Source: Hahella chejuensis KCTC 2396 (GTDB lineage Bacteria > Pseudomonadota > Gammaproteobacteria > Pseudomonadales > Oleiphilaceae). Taken from it: DNA of 64,000 nucleotides. Positions within the stretch are counted from its first letter, which is position 1; every line of letters starts with the position of its first letter. Positions 7,673 to 16,001 of the stretch are shown piece by piece. The translations under genes and the position numbers were made by a program. Where the stretch lies: contig NC_007645.1 in assembly GCF_000012985.1 (NCBI RefSeq), forward strand, positions 5,726,581 through 5,790,580. Reading direction: 5' to 3'. A model generated the notes under the pieces. It saw nothing but the letters and a program-made list of their open reading frames with translations. It was not told the origin of the DNA and did not search any database.

Positions 7673-8389
7673 TTAAAAGGATTCGTCTAAATAGCCTTTC
7701 TGTTTTGTCGTAAGAACCAGTTTTCCATTGCTGTAAATTTTGCGCTCACCATGGCGGTAATCTTGTTGAAGTAGTGTAGTGTTTTTTCCATTAATTAAAG
7801 GATTTCCGCGAGTTGTGTGACCAATGACAAGAGCTTTGCTTTTGCCCGCAGACTGCAATTCATCTGATATTTGTTCAACGATGTTATCTACCAGAATAGG
7901 AAAGATTTTCTTTCCATTGGGAGCTCTAAACCAGTCACTTGCTGTTAGACAGCCATGGAGCTGCACTCTGGCATTATCAGTGAATTTACTCCAATTAATA
8001 TCCGACACGGAACGAGCTTGGGAGGTGAATGAATAGCTGCCATCATCATCACTGTAATAAGATTCGATGGCTTTTTTGCCTAACCAACTAGCGTAAAACC
8101 CACAAGCTTCGTAGGGTTTTAGCGAGAAATTTAATGTTAAAGGACTGCCATGACAAAGAATGTCTAATGAAGCAATGCTAGAAGTTTGTAGTGATGAAAT
8201 GAAGTTCACTATATCTTGTGCTGTGGTGATCTTTTTCAAAATAACGCTGTCACCAAACTTTTGGTAAGTCTTTTCAACATTCAATGCTGCAAACTTGAAA
8301 GCACTATTGTCATTGATCCCTATTGTTCTGGCAGAGCCGTCAGCATTCATCTCCCTTGCACCGCCATAAAAGATAATCCTTGTCTTCAT
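7673..8389 (-). CDS. Putative caspase-like (clan CD) cysteine peptidase
   Basis: This 238-residue protein has two blocks spaced as in caspase-fold proteases. One is a hydrophobic strand ending in His-Gly (LDILCHGSP, His80). The other is a strand ending in Cys (ARVQLHGCLTAS, Cys147). Similar HG/C pairs occur in CHAT, DUF4347 and related clan CD domains. There is no signal peptide. It is first in a two-gene minus-strand unit with the membrane-anchored protein at 7233, so a toxin-immunity pair is plausible. The fold assignment rests on the two motifs alone. Confidence 0.5.
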   Translation of the reverse strand: MKTRIIFYGGAREMNADGSARTIGINDNSAFKFAALNVEKTYQKFGDSVILKKITTAQDIVNFISSLQTSSIASLDILCHGSPLTLNFSLKPYEACGFYASWLGKKAIESYYSDDDGSYSFTSQARSVSDINWSKFTDNARVQLHGCLTASDWFRAPNGKKIFPILVDNIVEQISDELQSAGKSKALVIGHTTRGNPLINGKNTTLLQQDYRHGERKIYSNGKLVLTTKQKGYLDESF

Positions 8390-8473
8390 CTTAAGCCTTT
8401 CTTTATACCTTGCAGTCGAATTTCTCTAGGCGCGAGATGTTAGCATGTTTATGTGCTGGGCTATAACTGGCGC

Positions 8474-9575
8474 TTTAGACTAAGTACCTAAACAAAATTA
8501 ATCTTATATTCCTGTCCAAACTTTGACAGGATGTCGTTCACTGACTCTTTCAGCCTGTCGAAAGTCTCATACGAATCCAAAGGCAGCCAGCTGTACTTCA
8601 CCTTTCGCCACAAGATCTCTATCAGGTTTAGCTCCGGTGAATATTTCGGCAAATAGATCGGCCAGATGCCTTTATCTATCCAATCCAACCTATGTCGGCG
8701 AAACTCCGCAGAGCGATGCATGGAGGCGTTGTCCAGAAGCACCACGGCAGGCTTAAGCGGATCTTTGCTCTCCGCCAGCTTATTAAAAAGCGCTACGACT
8801 TTGGCGGAATCCACCCGCTCCTCTGTGGCATGGAATATCAGCTTCTGGCGGCGACTCATAAACCCCAGAACGTTCAGTCTCTTATTGTGTGGATAGGATT
8901 TCATTTGCGTCGGCTTCCCACAGGGCTCCAGCCATAAGGTAAGTTAGAACGCTGACTGAAGCCTGATTCATCAAAGTAGTAAAGCTCGATTTCGCCCGCA
9001 TCCTCCCAGGATTGAAGATCTTTCACAAAGCCCTGAAACTGGCGGAAGGCGTCTTCATCCCGAAGCGCGCAGCGAAAAGCGGAATCGCTTGAAGCTATAC
9101 TTTGATTTTTTTTAAGTTCCGTTTAACGGTCTCCAGACTGGCGCTTTTTCCAGTTTCTTTTTCCAGACGTACCTGGACGTCTCGTAGTTGTTGGGGCTGC
9201 TCGTCAATCCACTTACAAACCTTTTCTTGTTCCTGCTCCGTGTAAATGGGCGGTCTTCCCGGGGAGGCGTCGCTAATGAGGCCGCATATTCCCATGCTTT
9301 CCCACTGCTCAATCCAGATCGAAATGGTGTTGCGGTGGAAGTCGATAATGTCGGCAATTTTATCGATTTTATACCCTTTATTGCTGAGCAATATGGCGTG
9401 ACAGCGAATACGGAAGCGGGAGCTCGGGCTGTAGCGAAATCCATCGGTAAGAGTCTTTATTTCAGCGGGCTTAAGATGATTGACGTACTTCACGGTGCAA
9501 AATATGATCAGATTGAGTGGTCGTAAGTCGCCTATTTTATTAGGAAATTTTTATTTTGCTACTTAGCTTTGGGTC
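8474..9575 (-). mobile_element. IS630-family insertion sequence, degraded
   Basis: The element spans the split transposase and ends in imperfect inverted repeats: CTAAGTACC...AAAATT on the left near 8479, and the inverted form of CTAAGTAGC...AAAATT on the right near 9556-9573. The exact ends and the TA target are not certain. The transposase frame is broken, so the copy cannot move by itself. Confidence 0.7.
8488..9493 (-). pseudogene. IS630-family transposase, frameshifted
   Basis: The N-terminal part (from 9493) is a helix-turn-helix domain (IDKIADIIDFHRNTISIWIEQWE). The C-terminal part (to 8488) is the DDE catalytic domain (ELYYFDESGF, AVVLLDNASMH, YLPKYSPELNLIEILWRKVK). At least three frame breaks separate them. 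The first is at the run of eight A at 9106-9113, where programmed slippage is possible. The second is near 9060-9065, after KYSFKRFRFSLRAS. The third is near 8917, where one base is missing before PTQMKSYPHNKR. The last two cannot be explained by one slippage site, so I call it a pseudogene. Confidence 0.8.
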
Positions 9576-9933
9576 GTGTTTCGTTCCATCCAAATTTTCA
9601 ACAAGCGTAATTAAAGCGCGAACGGGTAGTTATTCCCGTCACTCTTTTCCACTCTTGCACTTGAGCCAGAAGTCATAACGCCATATCCAAAATAAGCGAA
9701 AACCACCGTGCCATGAACACTCATTTGGGGATAAGGGGGAGCAGTGCGCTATTAGGTTGTGCTGTGATACTCAGCTTTCCTTGACGCTCTTTTATACTTC
9801 TAACGCATTAAACATTTTGAAGACGAATTTATAGCAGCCATGCACCCAATTTTATTAAATAGGTGCCGGCGTCATAGCCTTGTATTAATATTCGTATTCG
9901 TTTAGCCCATGCAAATTTGAGAGGAGTTAGTTT
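9576..9933. other. Intergenic stretch without visible gene
   Basis: These ~360 bases between the IS630 remnant and the nuclease gene have no ORF with a credible start and no long repeat. The ribosome-binding site of the next gene (GAGGAG, 9921-9926) is at the end. Confidence 0.5.
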
Positions 9934-10617
9934 GTGACGGATATCAATATTCTTACGTGGAATCTTCAGGGGTTCAAAGATGGGGCACTTGGCGGCAAGA
10001 TCAGGGGGCTGCTAAAAGAAAAAAATATTCATATTGCTTGTTTGCAGGAAGTAACTTCAATGGGAGGCTGGGGAGGCGAAGAAAATGCTGAAAAGATAAC
10101 CCAGTTTGGGGAGTACGACATGTTTTGGGTGCCATGGGAAGGGCCCAAGAAGGGAAACGCTCGTTGCTCCATGGCGGTCTTGTGGGATAGAGAAAGTGTG
10201 GCCAAACCAACAATCACATATGTCCCGTCAACAGTTGAAAGTTGTCGAGGACTCATCTTTGGCAAGTTTTCGGTTGGGCGGAAGAATTTTAACTTGGCGA
10301 ACTATCATGGATTTGGAGAAGATCGTATCGTCGAAGCCATACGTTATATGAAAGTCCACTCTGGTCAGGCTGTGCGGTGGATGATCTTTGGCGACTTTAA
10401 CTTCGAAGGAGCGAGCGCAGAAGGTGGCGTGAAAGAATCGGAAAGAGTTCAGATCTTGCGCAGCGGGCAGGTGACAAGGCCGGCGAGTGGTAAAGAATTG
10501 GATTATGGATTTGCCAGCCTTGAGGGACTAGAAAAGAATGGCGCAGTTGCCTTGGATAATGGAGGGCAGTCAGATCACCTTCCTGTTATTGCAAGTGTAA
10601 GCCTAACACGCGCGTAA
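9934..10617 (+). CDS. Endonuclease/exonuclease/phosphatase protein, CdtB-like
   Basis: This 227-residue protein starts at GTG behind GAGGAG. It has the complete metal-dependent nuclease/phosphatase signature: TWNLQG (Asn10), LQEV (Glu39), NYHGFG (His125), FGDFN (Asp154, Asn156), LDYGF (Asp190) and SDHLPV (Asp214, His215). The order and spacing, especially TWNLQG, LQE and SDHxPV, recall the CdtB nuclease subunit of cytolethal distending toxin. Unlike CdtB it has no secretion signal, and no CdtA or CdtC genes are near. In an effector-rich neighbourhood a DNase-type effector is likely. A cytosolic phosphodiesterase is the alternative. Confidence 0.75.
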   Translation: MTDINILTWNLQGFKDGALGGKIRGLLKEKNIHIACLQEVTSMGGWGGEENAEKITQFGEYDMFWVPWEGPKKGNARCSMAVLWDRESVAKPTITYVPSTVESCRGLIFGKFSVGRKNFNLANYHGFGEDRIVEAIRYMKVHSGQAVRWMIFGDFNFEGASAEGGVKESERVQILRSGQVTRPASGKELDYGFASLEGLEKNGAVALDNGGQSDHLPVIASVSLTRA

Positions 10618-10661
10618 CTCTGACAGTTTTTGATGAGTTAAAATAGTTCTTATAGCTTACA

Positions 10662-10690
10662 GTAGCGCCCTGAAATCAACAGGGCGTTAC
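10662..10690. terminator. Hairpin after nuclease gene
   Basis: GTAGCGCCCTG and CAGGGCGTTAC form an 11-bp stem with a 7-base loop, 45 bases after the nuclease stop. There is no T-run behind it, so it is only a possible terminator. Confidence 0.4.
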
Positions 10691-10734
10691 CTGTTACACG
10701 GAAATGCGCCTTAGGCAAAAAAGCTTCGAGTTTT

Positions 10735-10960
10735 TGTAATACCAGCACAAAAAGAATAGACCCCTCCTATCATTTTTAATCAAAGTATTCCATAGCGGAC
10801 GCTGTCCCCTTTAAGCAGAGTCCGATGAAATTCCTCATTAGTCTCCACTTCCGCGTTGATAAGGTCTTTATGTGTGCGTCCCCCTTCACGATATAGGGTT
10901 CTCATTGCTACAGGTGCTTAAGGATTTAGACACCGCAAGCACACCGGGGCATGTCTCGTG
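10735..10960 (-). pseudogene. Remnant of the C-terminal domain of the gene at 11926-12882
   Basis: On the minus strand this stretch encodes REGGRTHKDLINAEVETNEEFHR and then, after a frame change, WNTLIKNDRRGLFFL. These align with REGGRAHKDLLRAAAETNEELHR and WNTLIKKEGGGYYFL at the end of the intact gene 1 kb away. An upstream piece (LAVSKSLSTCSNE) matches ALTKKQSAVMEALH in another frame. Several shifts make it non-functional. It shows that this gene family was once present twice here. Confidence 0.7.
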
Positions 10961-11142
10961 CTGCAACCGCTATTATGAACACATGCTTCCCCCTCCAAAA
11001 CACAATAGAAATCCAACTTTCAGCCAAGAAAAGCAAGTCGCCCATGAAATGTGAAAGAAATTAGCAAATCAAAAAACATACGAAGGGTTCGCTCTCACGT
11101 TTTCGCTTCTTGAGCATCGCAAACAAAAAGAGATTATTGATC

Positions 11143-11844
11143 ATGCCAATCCAAGCTAATAACTTTGTTTTTCAAGGGGCCAATGACATACCGCAATTGC
11201 CTCAATTGAATAATCGAAAAGCTATGATGAAATTCCAGACTAGCACGCAAACGATAGTAAATAACGGCATATATGTGCCCCAACAAGGTTATGTCATCGT
11301 CAGTAGAACTGACAGAGCTATCGCGGCTAATAGAAGGTATCTATATACGAACAGTGTTAACCCATGTGTTGCTGTATATATTTTGGTTAAATACAATGGG
11401 GACAATGATCTTGTGGCTCTTGCACACTTTGATTCGGATGCAATTGATGTGCAAAACTGCTTAGTAGGAAAAGTCTTCCCTGCGCTTGTAGAGAAAATGC
11501 ATATCATGCTTAAACGCCGCTTTGCGGCTGTGGGCAACACATACGTCCAGACTTTGTTTGGGATAAACCCAAATAATACAAGCCGACAAATTAGGGACAG
11601 CATCAGAAATACTTGCCAGCAAAACAATTACGTTATTTCTCCAAATCCTGTATTTAACGGCCCTAACAATGGGTTGCGAGCCTTTCAGTCGACGGCTATG
11701 GCTTGTGACCTGAGAAATGGCGCCCACCGCATAATGAGTGAGAATGCAATCAATATACAGGATGACGTAGAAGAGCAGAGAAACCAAACATATGCAGCGC
11801 AAGGAATACTAGTTGCGGGCAGGCTAACAACTTCACTAACTTAA
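11143..11844 (+). CDS. Candidate CheD/CNF-like glutamine deamidase
   Basis: The ATG at 11143 gives 233 residues; an in-frame TTG at 11110 is an alternative start. There is no signal peptide. A stretch NPCVAVYIL...LVALAHFDS places Cys75 and His95 20 residues apart, each followed by hydrophobic strand residues. This resembles the Cys-His arrangement of CheD and of deamidating toxins such as CNF1 and BLF1 (compare CheD GSCVAV...AHFMLP). The rest, including TLFGINPNNTSRQIRDSIRN, is unfamiliar. In the local setting an effector is possible. The assignment is a motif-level hypothesis. Confidence 0.4.
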   Translation: MPIQANNFVFQGANDIPQLPQLNNRKAMMKFQTSTQTIVNNGIYVPQQGYVIVSRTDRAIAANRRYLYTNSVNPCVAVYILVKYNGDNDLVALAHFDSDAIDVQNCLVGKVFPALVEKMHIMLKRRFAAVGNTYVQTLFGINPNNTSRQIRDSIRNTCQQNNYVISPNPVFNGPNNGLRAFQSTAMACDLRNGAHRIMSENAINIQDDVEEQRNQTYAAQGILVAGRLTTSLT

Positions 11845-11853
11845 AGAACGCAA

Positions 11854-11882
11854 GCCCCCTGTGGAAATACTTCTACAGGGGC
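11854..11882. terminator. Terminator between convergent genes
   Basis: GCCCCCTGT and ACAGGGGC form a GC-rich stem-loop between the plus-strand gene ending at 11844 and the minus-strand gene ending at 11926. It could serve both directions; the T-run is short. Confidence 0.5.
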
Positions 11883-11925
11883 ATTTGACGCTAAATTTGG
11901 GCTGACAAATACACCGTTCGTAAGT

Positions 11926-12882
11926 CTATAAGCGCCCATCGAGGAAATAATATCCACCACCTTCTTTTTTGATGAGCGTATTCCAAAGTGGATGTAATAC
12001 CCATTTCCCGTCGATTTTATTCCGCATAATGCGATGCAACTCTTCATTGGTCTCTGCCGCCGCGCGCAGTAAATCTTTGTGCGCGCGTCCACCCTCTCGA
12101 TGCAGCGCTTCCATCACGGCGGACTGCTTCTTGGTTAAAGCGTAGCTCTCTCCATTCCAGTACACGCGACGATAGTCGGAAGTGAAGCTCAATCCAATGC
12201 CGCCTTCCTCGCTCATCGCCACCGAGGAGCCTCGCAATATAGCTCTTATGGACAGGTCATCCAGAAAGCAGTGTTCATGGGATCGGCTCATCAAACTGAC
12301 CAATGGCTCCAACGCCATGTCCCTTGGCAACCCCATACGCTCAGGCAGGCGGGATGAAGAACACACCACTATGGCTGGCGCTCGCGAAGCCTCCCGCTCC
12401 AACGCGCTCATAAACGTCAGCAGTCTCTCCGTAGAATCCAGGCTCCGCACAAAATACACATGAGTCAGGCATCCATGAAATCGAGTGGAGCCAAGATGCC
12501 AAAAGCGATCCGGGATCAAAGACGTTATCCGATGGTGAACCCCTATGCCGAACAAGCCCTGCAGCCAAATCAGCAATACAGCGACGTCCACCATGTAACG
12601 ATTGATGCGTTCGGCGGAGACCTCCACCCAGCCAGCGCTGACGGAAAAGTAACGATGTCGACGAATTTCCGGGCACCAGACCAGATCGGCGAAGCCTTGG
12701 TGCCCATCAGTGAGATATCCCAGGCATCCTGTGGGTTTCAGAAACAGACCGCTTACCAGTTCCCCCGCCACCGCAGGAAACTCTTCAAACAGCAAGCTTC
12801 CAGAAATGCCCGGAGAGGGACTGTTTAACAAACGCAGCAACAATGCCAAAGCGTTCAACGTCAGTAGGGTTTCCGTCATCAT
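11926..12882 (-). CDS. Unknown protein with C-terminal winged-helix-like domain
   Basis: This 318-residue protein has an ATG (12882) that overlaps the stop of the upstream gene (ATGA), so the pair is coupled. I recognise no family. The last ~75 residues (YALTKKQSAVMEALHREGG, THEELHR-like helix, WNTLIKKEGGGYYFL) look like a winged-helix DNA-binding domain: two helices and a beta hairpin ending in YYFL. The N-terminal two thirds are rich in Leu and include NALALLLRLLN and VAVLLIWLQGLFG. A fragment of the same C-terminal domain lies at 10735-10960. Together with the 394-residue partner it forms an uncharacterised two-gene unit. Confidence 0.6.
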   Translation of the reverse strand: MMTETLLTLNALALLLRLLNSPSPGISGSLLFEEFPAVAGELVSGLFLKPTGCLGYLTDGHQGFADLVWCPEIRRHRYFSVSAGWVEVSAERINRYMVDVAVLLIWLQGLFGIGVHHRITSLIPDRFWHLGSTRFHGCLTHVYFVRSLDSTERLLTFMSALEREASRAPAIVVCSSSRLPERMGLPRDMALEPLVSLMSRSHEHCFLDDLSIRAILRGSSVAMSEEGGIGLSFTSDYRRVYWNGESYALTKKQSAVMEALHREGGRAHKDLLRAAAETNEELHRIMRNKIDGKWVLHPLWNTLIKKEGGGYYFLDGRL

Positions 12883-14063
12883 CCATGAATATCGTTCAGC
12901 AGCCCCCACCGTTTGAGGTATTTCTCCCCAATCAGTCGCTCTTTATCCGTCCGGCTACGCAGGTCGCAGCCATTGGGCAGGGTAATGCGCACAGGCAGCG
13001 TTTTACTGCGAGCGCTGCCGTTATCCGGATGAAAACGAATCACCAGTTTCGCCTGTGTGGGTACGAACCCACCGGACGTCAGCGGGCTATGCTCGCTGAA
13101 ATACTCCTGAGCGTATTCATGCAATCCCATGATGCTTTTCGCTGGCGTCTCTATTTGCAGGCGTCCCAAACCCGCCAGATCTTTTAATTTGAGCATAACC
13201 AAATGAACGGACTCAATGCCATCGGATGCATCCCAGGTCAAAGTCTGATTAGCCATCAGCGGTTCCAGATCGTATCGCCGCAACGGGGTCCGTTCCGCTT
13301 CCACGCCACGCGCCAGGAGGGCTTCGGTGAACGCCCGCGCGATAGCGTCCCTTCGCTCCGCTTTCGCTGCGACCACCTCGACCGCCCCATTGGACTCGCA
13401 GTAAATGATCGCGTGCTCGGAGATAGGACGCCTGATTCTGGAAACGATGTCGTTTTCTCCCTCGAATTCGAGGTAGGAGTCCGGCAGCCCTTCCTGATAC
13501 ACCATTATCTGGAAGACTTGAGACTGACCGCCGTCCTCCGCAGCCAACACTCGCTGAAACATATCCACTTTGACTTTTTCGCCCAGTCCGAACAGCGAAC
13601 GAACCCTATCCTTAAACACTTCAAGGGACATTTCGTCCGAACGTAGCCTTAGACCTGTCTCAACCTGATACCCACTCCAATTACGCCCATGACGATACTG
13701 ATCGGCGTAGCGAATATCCTCGGCGTGACGGAAACTTTCAGATTCATGCAAATAGGTCCAGAGACTGCGATCCTGGGCGGACGGTAAGCTTTTTAGTTTT
13801 GTCACATCTCGGACCGCTCCCAACAGCGCAGCTTGTCCCACCTCGTCGGACATCTGCTGGACACGCTCCATATCGACACGCAGCCGAACTCTTTCCTCCG
13901 GCGTAAACGTGTCCACCCATTGGGTCAGCGTGTGTAATAAAGTGGACCGGTCTTGTGTCCAGTCCACCCCGTCAACGGGGGGCCTTTTTCGGCTAAAATA
14001 GTCACGCATAATCTCGACCGACGCATGTCGGACGAATTGGCGAATGATAGGCATGAACAACAA
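12879..14063 (-). CDS. Unknown 394-residue protein, first gene of a two-gene operon
   Basis: No signal peptide or membrane segment is seen, and no motif I can name. The N-terminal half is helical and charged (TPEERVRLRVDMERVQQMSDEV). The C-terminal part contains FVPTQAKLVIRFHPDNGSARSKTLPVRITLPNGCDLR, probably beta-rich. An ATGA overlap joins it to the winged-helix-like protein downstream. Divergently, 240 bases away, lies an XRE repressor gene, which may control both. The start at 14063 (MLFMPIIRQF) could instead be the next ATG, 9 bases on. Regulated isolation of a two-gene unit fits a defence or toxin system, but nothing shows this directly. Confidence 0.6.
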   Translation of the reverse strand: MLFMPIIRQFVRHASVEIMRDYFSRKRPPVDGVDWTQDRSTLLHTLTQWVDTFTPEERVRLRVDMERVQQMSDEVGQAALLGAVRDVTKLKSLPSAQDRSLWTYLHESESFRHAEDIRYADQYRHGRNWSGYQVETGLRLRSDEMSLEVFKDRVRSLFGLGEKVKVDMFQRVLAAEDGGQSQVFQIMVYQEGLPDSYLEFEGENDIVSRIRRPISEHAIIYCESNGAVEVVAAKAERRDAIARAFTEALLARGVEAERTPLRRYDLEPLMANQTLTWDASDGIESVHLVMLKLKDLAGLGRLQIETPAKSIMGLHEYAQEYFSEHSPLTSGGFVPTQAKLVIRFHPDNGSARSKTLPVRITLPNGCDLRSRTDKERLIGEKYLKRWGLLNDIHG

Positions 14064-14231
14064 CCTTCACTGGTAATATTAACGATCAAACATAGGACGC
14101 CGAGTGGTGGAAGTCAGGAATGTGAGCTTCGCGGCATGCGTCCTCGTGGCGCCAGGTTTCCTCCCTGTTAAGTGCGGAATGGCGCGCTTGGTAGGCCAAA
14201 AGGATTATTTCCGTCAATCTTCATTCTGTCA

Positions 14232-14262
14232 AGTGGTACGTATTCGTTCATTATAGTGGTAC
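14232..14262. promoter_or_regulatory. Direct repeats AGTGGTAC, likely operator of XRE gene
   Basis: AGTGGTAC occurs at 14232-14239 and again at 14255-14262, a 23-base step (about two helical turns), 45-75 bases ahead of the XRE gene. The second copy sits in the near-palindrome TAGTGGTACTA. This is a good candidate for autoregulation and for control of the divergent two-gene operon. Confidence 0.5.
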
Positions 14263-14305
14263 TATTTTCTGAACGGCGATTAATAAATATAAAAAGGAGC
14301 ATACT

Positions 14306-14626
14306 GTGCCATCAACACTAGGTCGCAAACTTCGAAAGTTACGTGAACAACAAAAACTCAGCCTTGAGCAACTGGCGGTGCTGTCCGACTCCAGTAAAAG
14401 TTATTTGTGGAACCTAGAGAACTTCGAATCGAGCAATCCTTCGGTGGATAAGATAGGCAAGATCGCTACAGCGCTTAAAGTCACCTCGGAATTTTTACTG
14501 AATGACTCCGCGGCCACGCCAGATCAAGGTGTAATTGATGAGGCCTTCTTCCGTAAGTACAAATCCCTGCCGGAAGCAGACAAGAAAAGGCTTCGTCAGA
14601 TCGTCGAGGCTTGGGCTGGTGAATAA
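14306..14626 (+). CDS. XRE-family transcriptional regulator
   Basis: This 106-residue protein starts at GTG behind AAGGAG (14294-14299). The helix-turn-helix spans about residues 4-62 (LGRKLRKLREQQKLSLEQLA, SYLWNLENFE, VDKIGKIATALKV). A short C-terminal helical tail (FRKYKSLPEADKKRLRQIVE) is of the kind often used for dimerisation. It is divergent from the operon starting at 14063 and faces the AGTGGTAC repeats, so a repressor role is likely. Confidence 0.85.
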   Translation: MPSTLGRKLRKLREQQKLSLEQLAVLSDSSKSYLWNLENFESSNPSVDKIGKIATALKVTSEFLLNDSAATPDQGVIDEAFFRKYKSLPEADKKRLRQIVEAWAGE

Positions 14627-14819
14627 TCCTCCCCCTTCCTCCTCAAGCAGTCATTCAGTATTGCAGTTATTGACTTCAAGTCATTGGTGGTAGGTTTATC
14701 TCAGCGGTAAAGATAGTGGTTCAGGTTACCGAATTGGAATCTCTTATCAAACCAGCCTGAAAAGCCCACTCCATCGATACCGTGCAGGAATGGGCAATCA
14801 ACTATCGAAGTGGAACGAC

Positions 14820-15236
14820 TTAACCTGCGGCGACGGCCTCCAGCAGCGTCAGGTTACTCACGGCCTGACCATTAAGACTCCATGCGCCATCCACCGCATG
14901 GGTTACATTGACATAGATATTCTCCTTGGGCTGCTTGCCTCCAGATAGCTCTTGAATAACCTGGGTGGCTTCAGCAAAGAAGCCTCTTCTGATTTCTTGG
15001 TCATTGAAAGCGAAAGACGGCGTCTTCCATTCAATCCATGCTCCCGCCACTGGCTTCCCGCCTGCAAATGTCGACTGCTTCGGTAAGACATGCACGGTAG
15101 CCGTGACGTTTGGGGTCATCACATTATTCCCCGTCAGGTTATGCCATTTAAGCATTGCGTCTGTAATGCGAACGACGGCCTCTTGTTCAGCTCCAGGCGG
15201 CAGCACGCCTTCGGTAAGAGTAATAGTGAGCGGCAT
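14820..15236 (-). CDS. Tautomerase-superfamily protein
   Basis: This 138-residue protein begins MPLTITLTEG. After Met removal this leaves Pro1, the catalytic base of 4-oxalocrotonate tautomerase/MIF-like enzymes. The double length and the second part (IYVNVTHAVDGAWSLNG) suggest fused beta-alpha-beta units. The substrate is unknown. It is divergent from a TetR regulator and separated from it by three copies of an operator-like palindrome, so it is probably the regulator's target. Confidence 0.75.
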   Translation of the reverse strand: MPLTITLTEGVLPPGAEQEAVVRITDAMLKWHNLTGNNVMTPNVTATVHVLPKQSTFAGGKPVAGAWIEWKTPSFAFNDQEIRRGFFAEATQVIQELSGGKQPKENIYVNVTHAVDGAWSLNGQAVSNLTLLEAVAAG

Positions 15237-15292
15237 GAGTGTGACTCCTGATGTTAATGAATGAGCTCTGGTTTTCCTTAAATCGCCATTAA

Positions 15293-15353
15293 ATAGCGAC
15301 CGTTATATTATTTGTGTAACGACCGTTATTTTGTCAAGAGTAACGACCGTTAT
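15293..15353. promoter_or_regulatory. Three tandem TetR operator copies
   Basis: The palindrome core TAACGACCGTTA (written with flanks as gTAACGACCGTTAt) occurs at 15316-15329 and 15340-15353, with a slightly diverged copy ATAGCGACCGTTAT at 15293-15306. Steps are 23 and 24 bases. They lie in the gap between the divergent tautomerase and TetR genes, the expected place for the repressor to act on both. Confidence 0.75.
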
Positions 15354-15407
15354 TTTATGCTAGAATTTCATTTTCATTGCCAAAAGAGCGCTTTTGAAGG
15401 AGGTGAC

Positions 15408-16001
15408 ATGAGATATAAAGCAGGCCAAAAAGAAGAGACTCGCAAACGTATTATGCAGGCGGCGGGGCGTAGCTTCAGAAAGAACGGCTTCAGTGGTATT
15501 GGTGTAGACGGACTGGCCAAAGAAGCAGGCGTCACTTCCGGCGCGTTTTATGGACACTTCAAATCCAAAAAGGAGGCGTTTGAAGCGGCAGTCACTTCGG
15601 GGCTGAGGGAATTGGGTGAAGGCGTCACACATTTTCGCGAGCAATACGGCGATGAATGGTGGTCAGAGTTCGCAAAGTTTTATATGCAGGAGAAACGAAC
15701 TTGTGACTTGGCTGAAAGTTGCGCGTTACAAAGCCTAACCTCAGAGGTAGGTCGTTCGGAAGCAGATATTCGCACCTTGTTTCAAACTGAGCTGTTGAAG
15801 GTCGTTCTATCGGCGCAAGGAAATGAAAACTCCATCAAGCAAGGGACCGAAAGAGAGAATCTCGACAAGGTGTGGGCTCGATTAGCCATGTTGATAGGCG
15901 GCGTTACCTTAGCGAGAGCCGTGGCGGATGAAGAACTGGCCTCAAGTATCGCTGCGGCTATAGAACGCACAATAGAAACTCACAATGGTAGAGGTCGTTG
16001 A
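15408..16001 (+). CDS. TetR/AcrR-family repressor
   Basis: I chose the ATG at 15408 because AAGGAGGT lies just ahead; earlier in-frame codons run through the operator region. The 197-residue protein has the classical N-terminal helix-turn-helix (ETRKRIMQAAGRSFRKNGFS, GVDGLAKEAGVTSGAFYGHF) and a helical ligand-binding half containing Cys residues (TCDLAESCALQS). It resembles the TetR subgroup that controls small oxidoreductase or tautomerase genes. The three palindromes upstream are its likely binding sites. The inducer is unknown. Confidence 0.9.
   Translation: MRYKAGQKEETRKRIMQAAGRSFRKNGFSGIGVDGLAKEAGVTSGAFYGHFKSKKEAFEAAVTSGLRELGEGVTHFREQYGDEWWSEFAKFYMQEKRTCDLAESCALQSLTSEVGRSEADIRTLFQTELLKVVLSAQGNENSIKQGTERENLDKVWARLAMLIGGVTLARAVADEELASSIAAAIERTIETHNGRGR

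Noticed and set aside
9106-9113. Programmed frameshifting as the sole explanation for the split IS630 transposase
   Set aside because: Two further frame breaks near 9062 and 8917 remain, so the gene is a pseudogene even if slippage at the A-run occurs.
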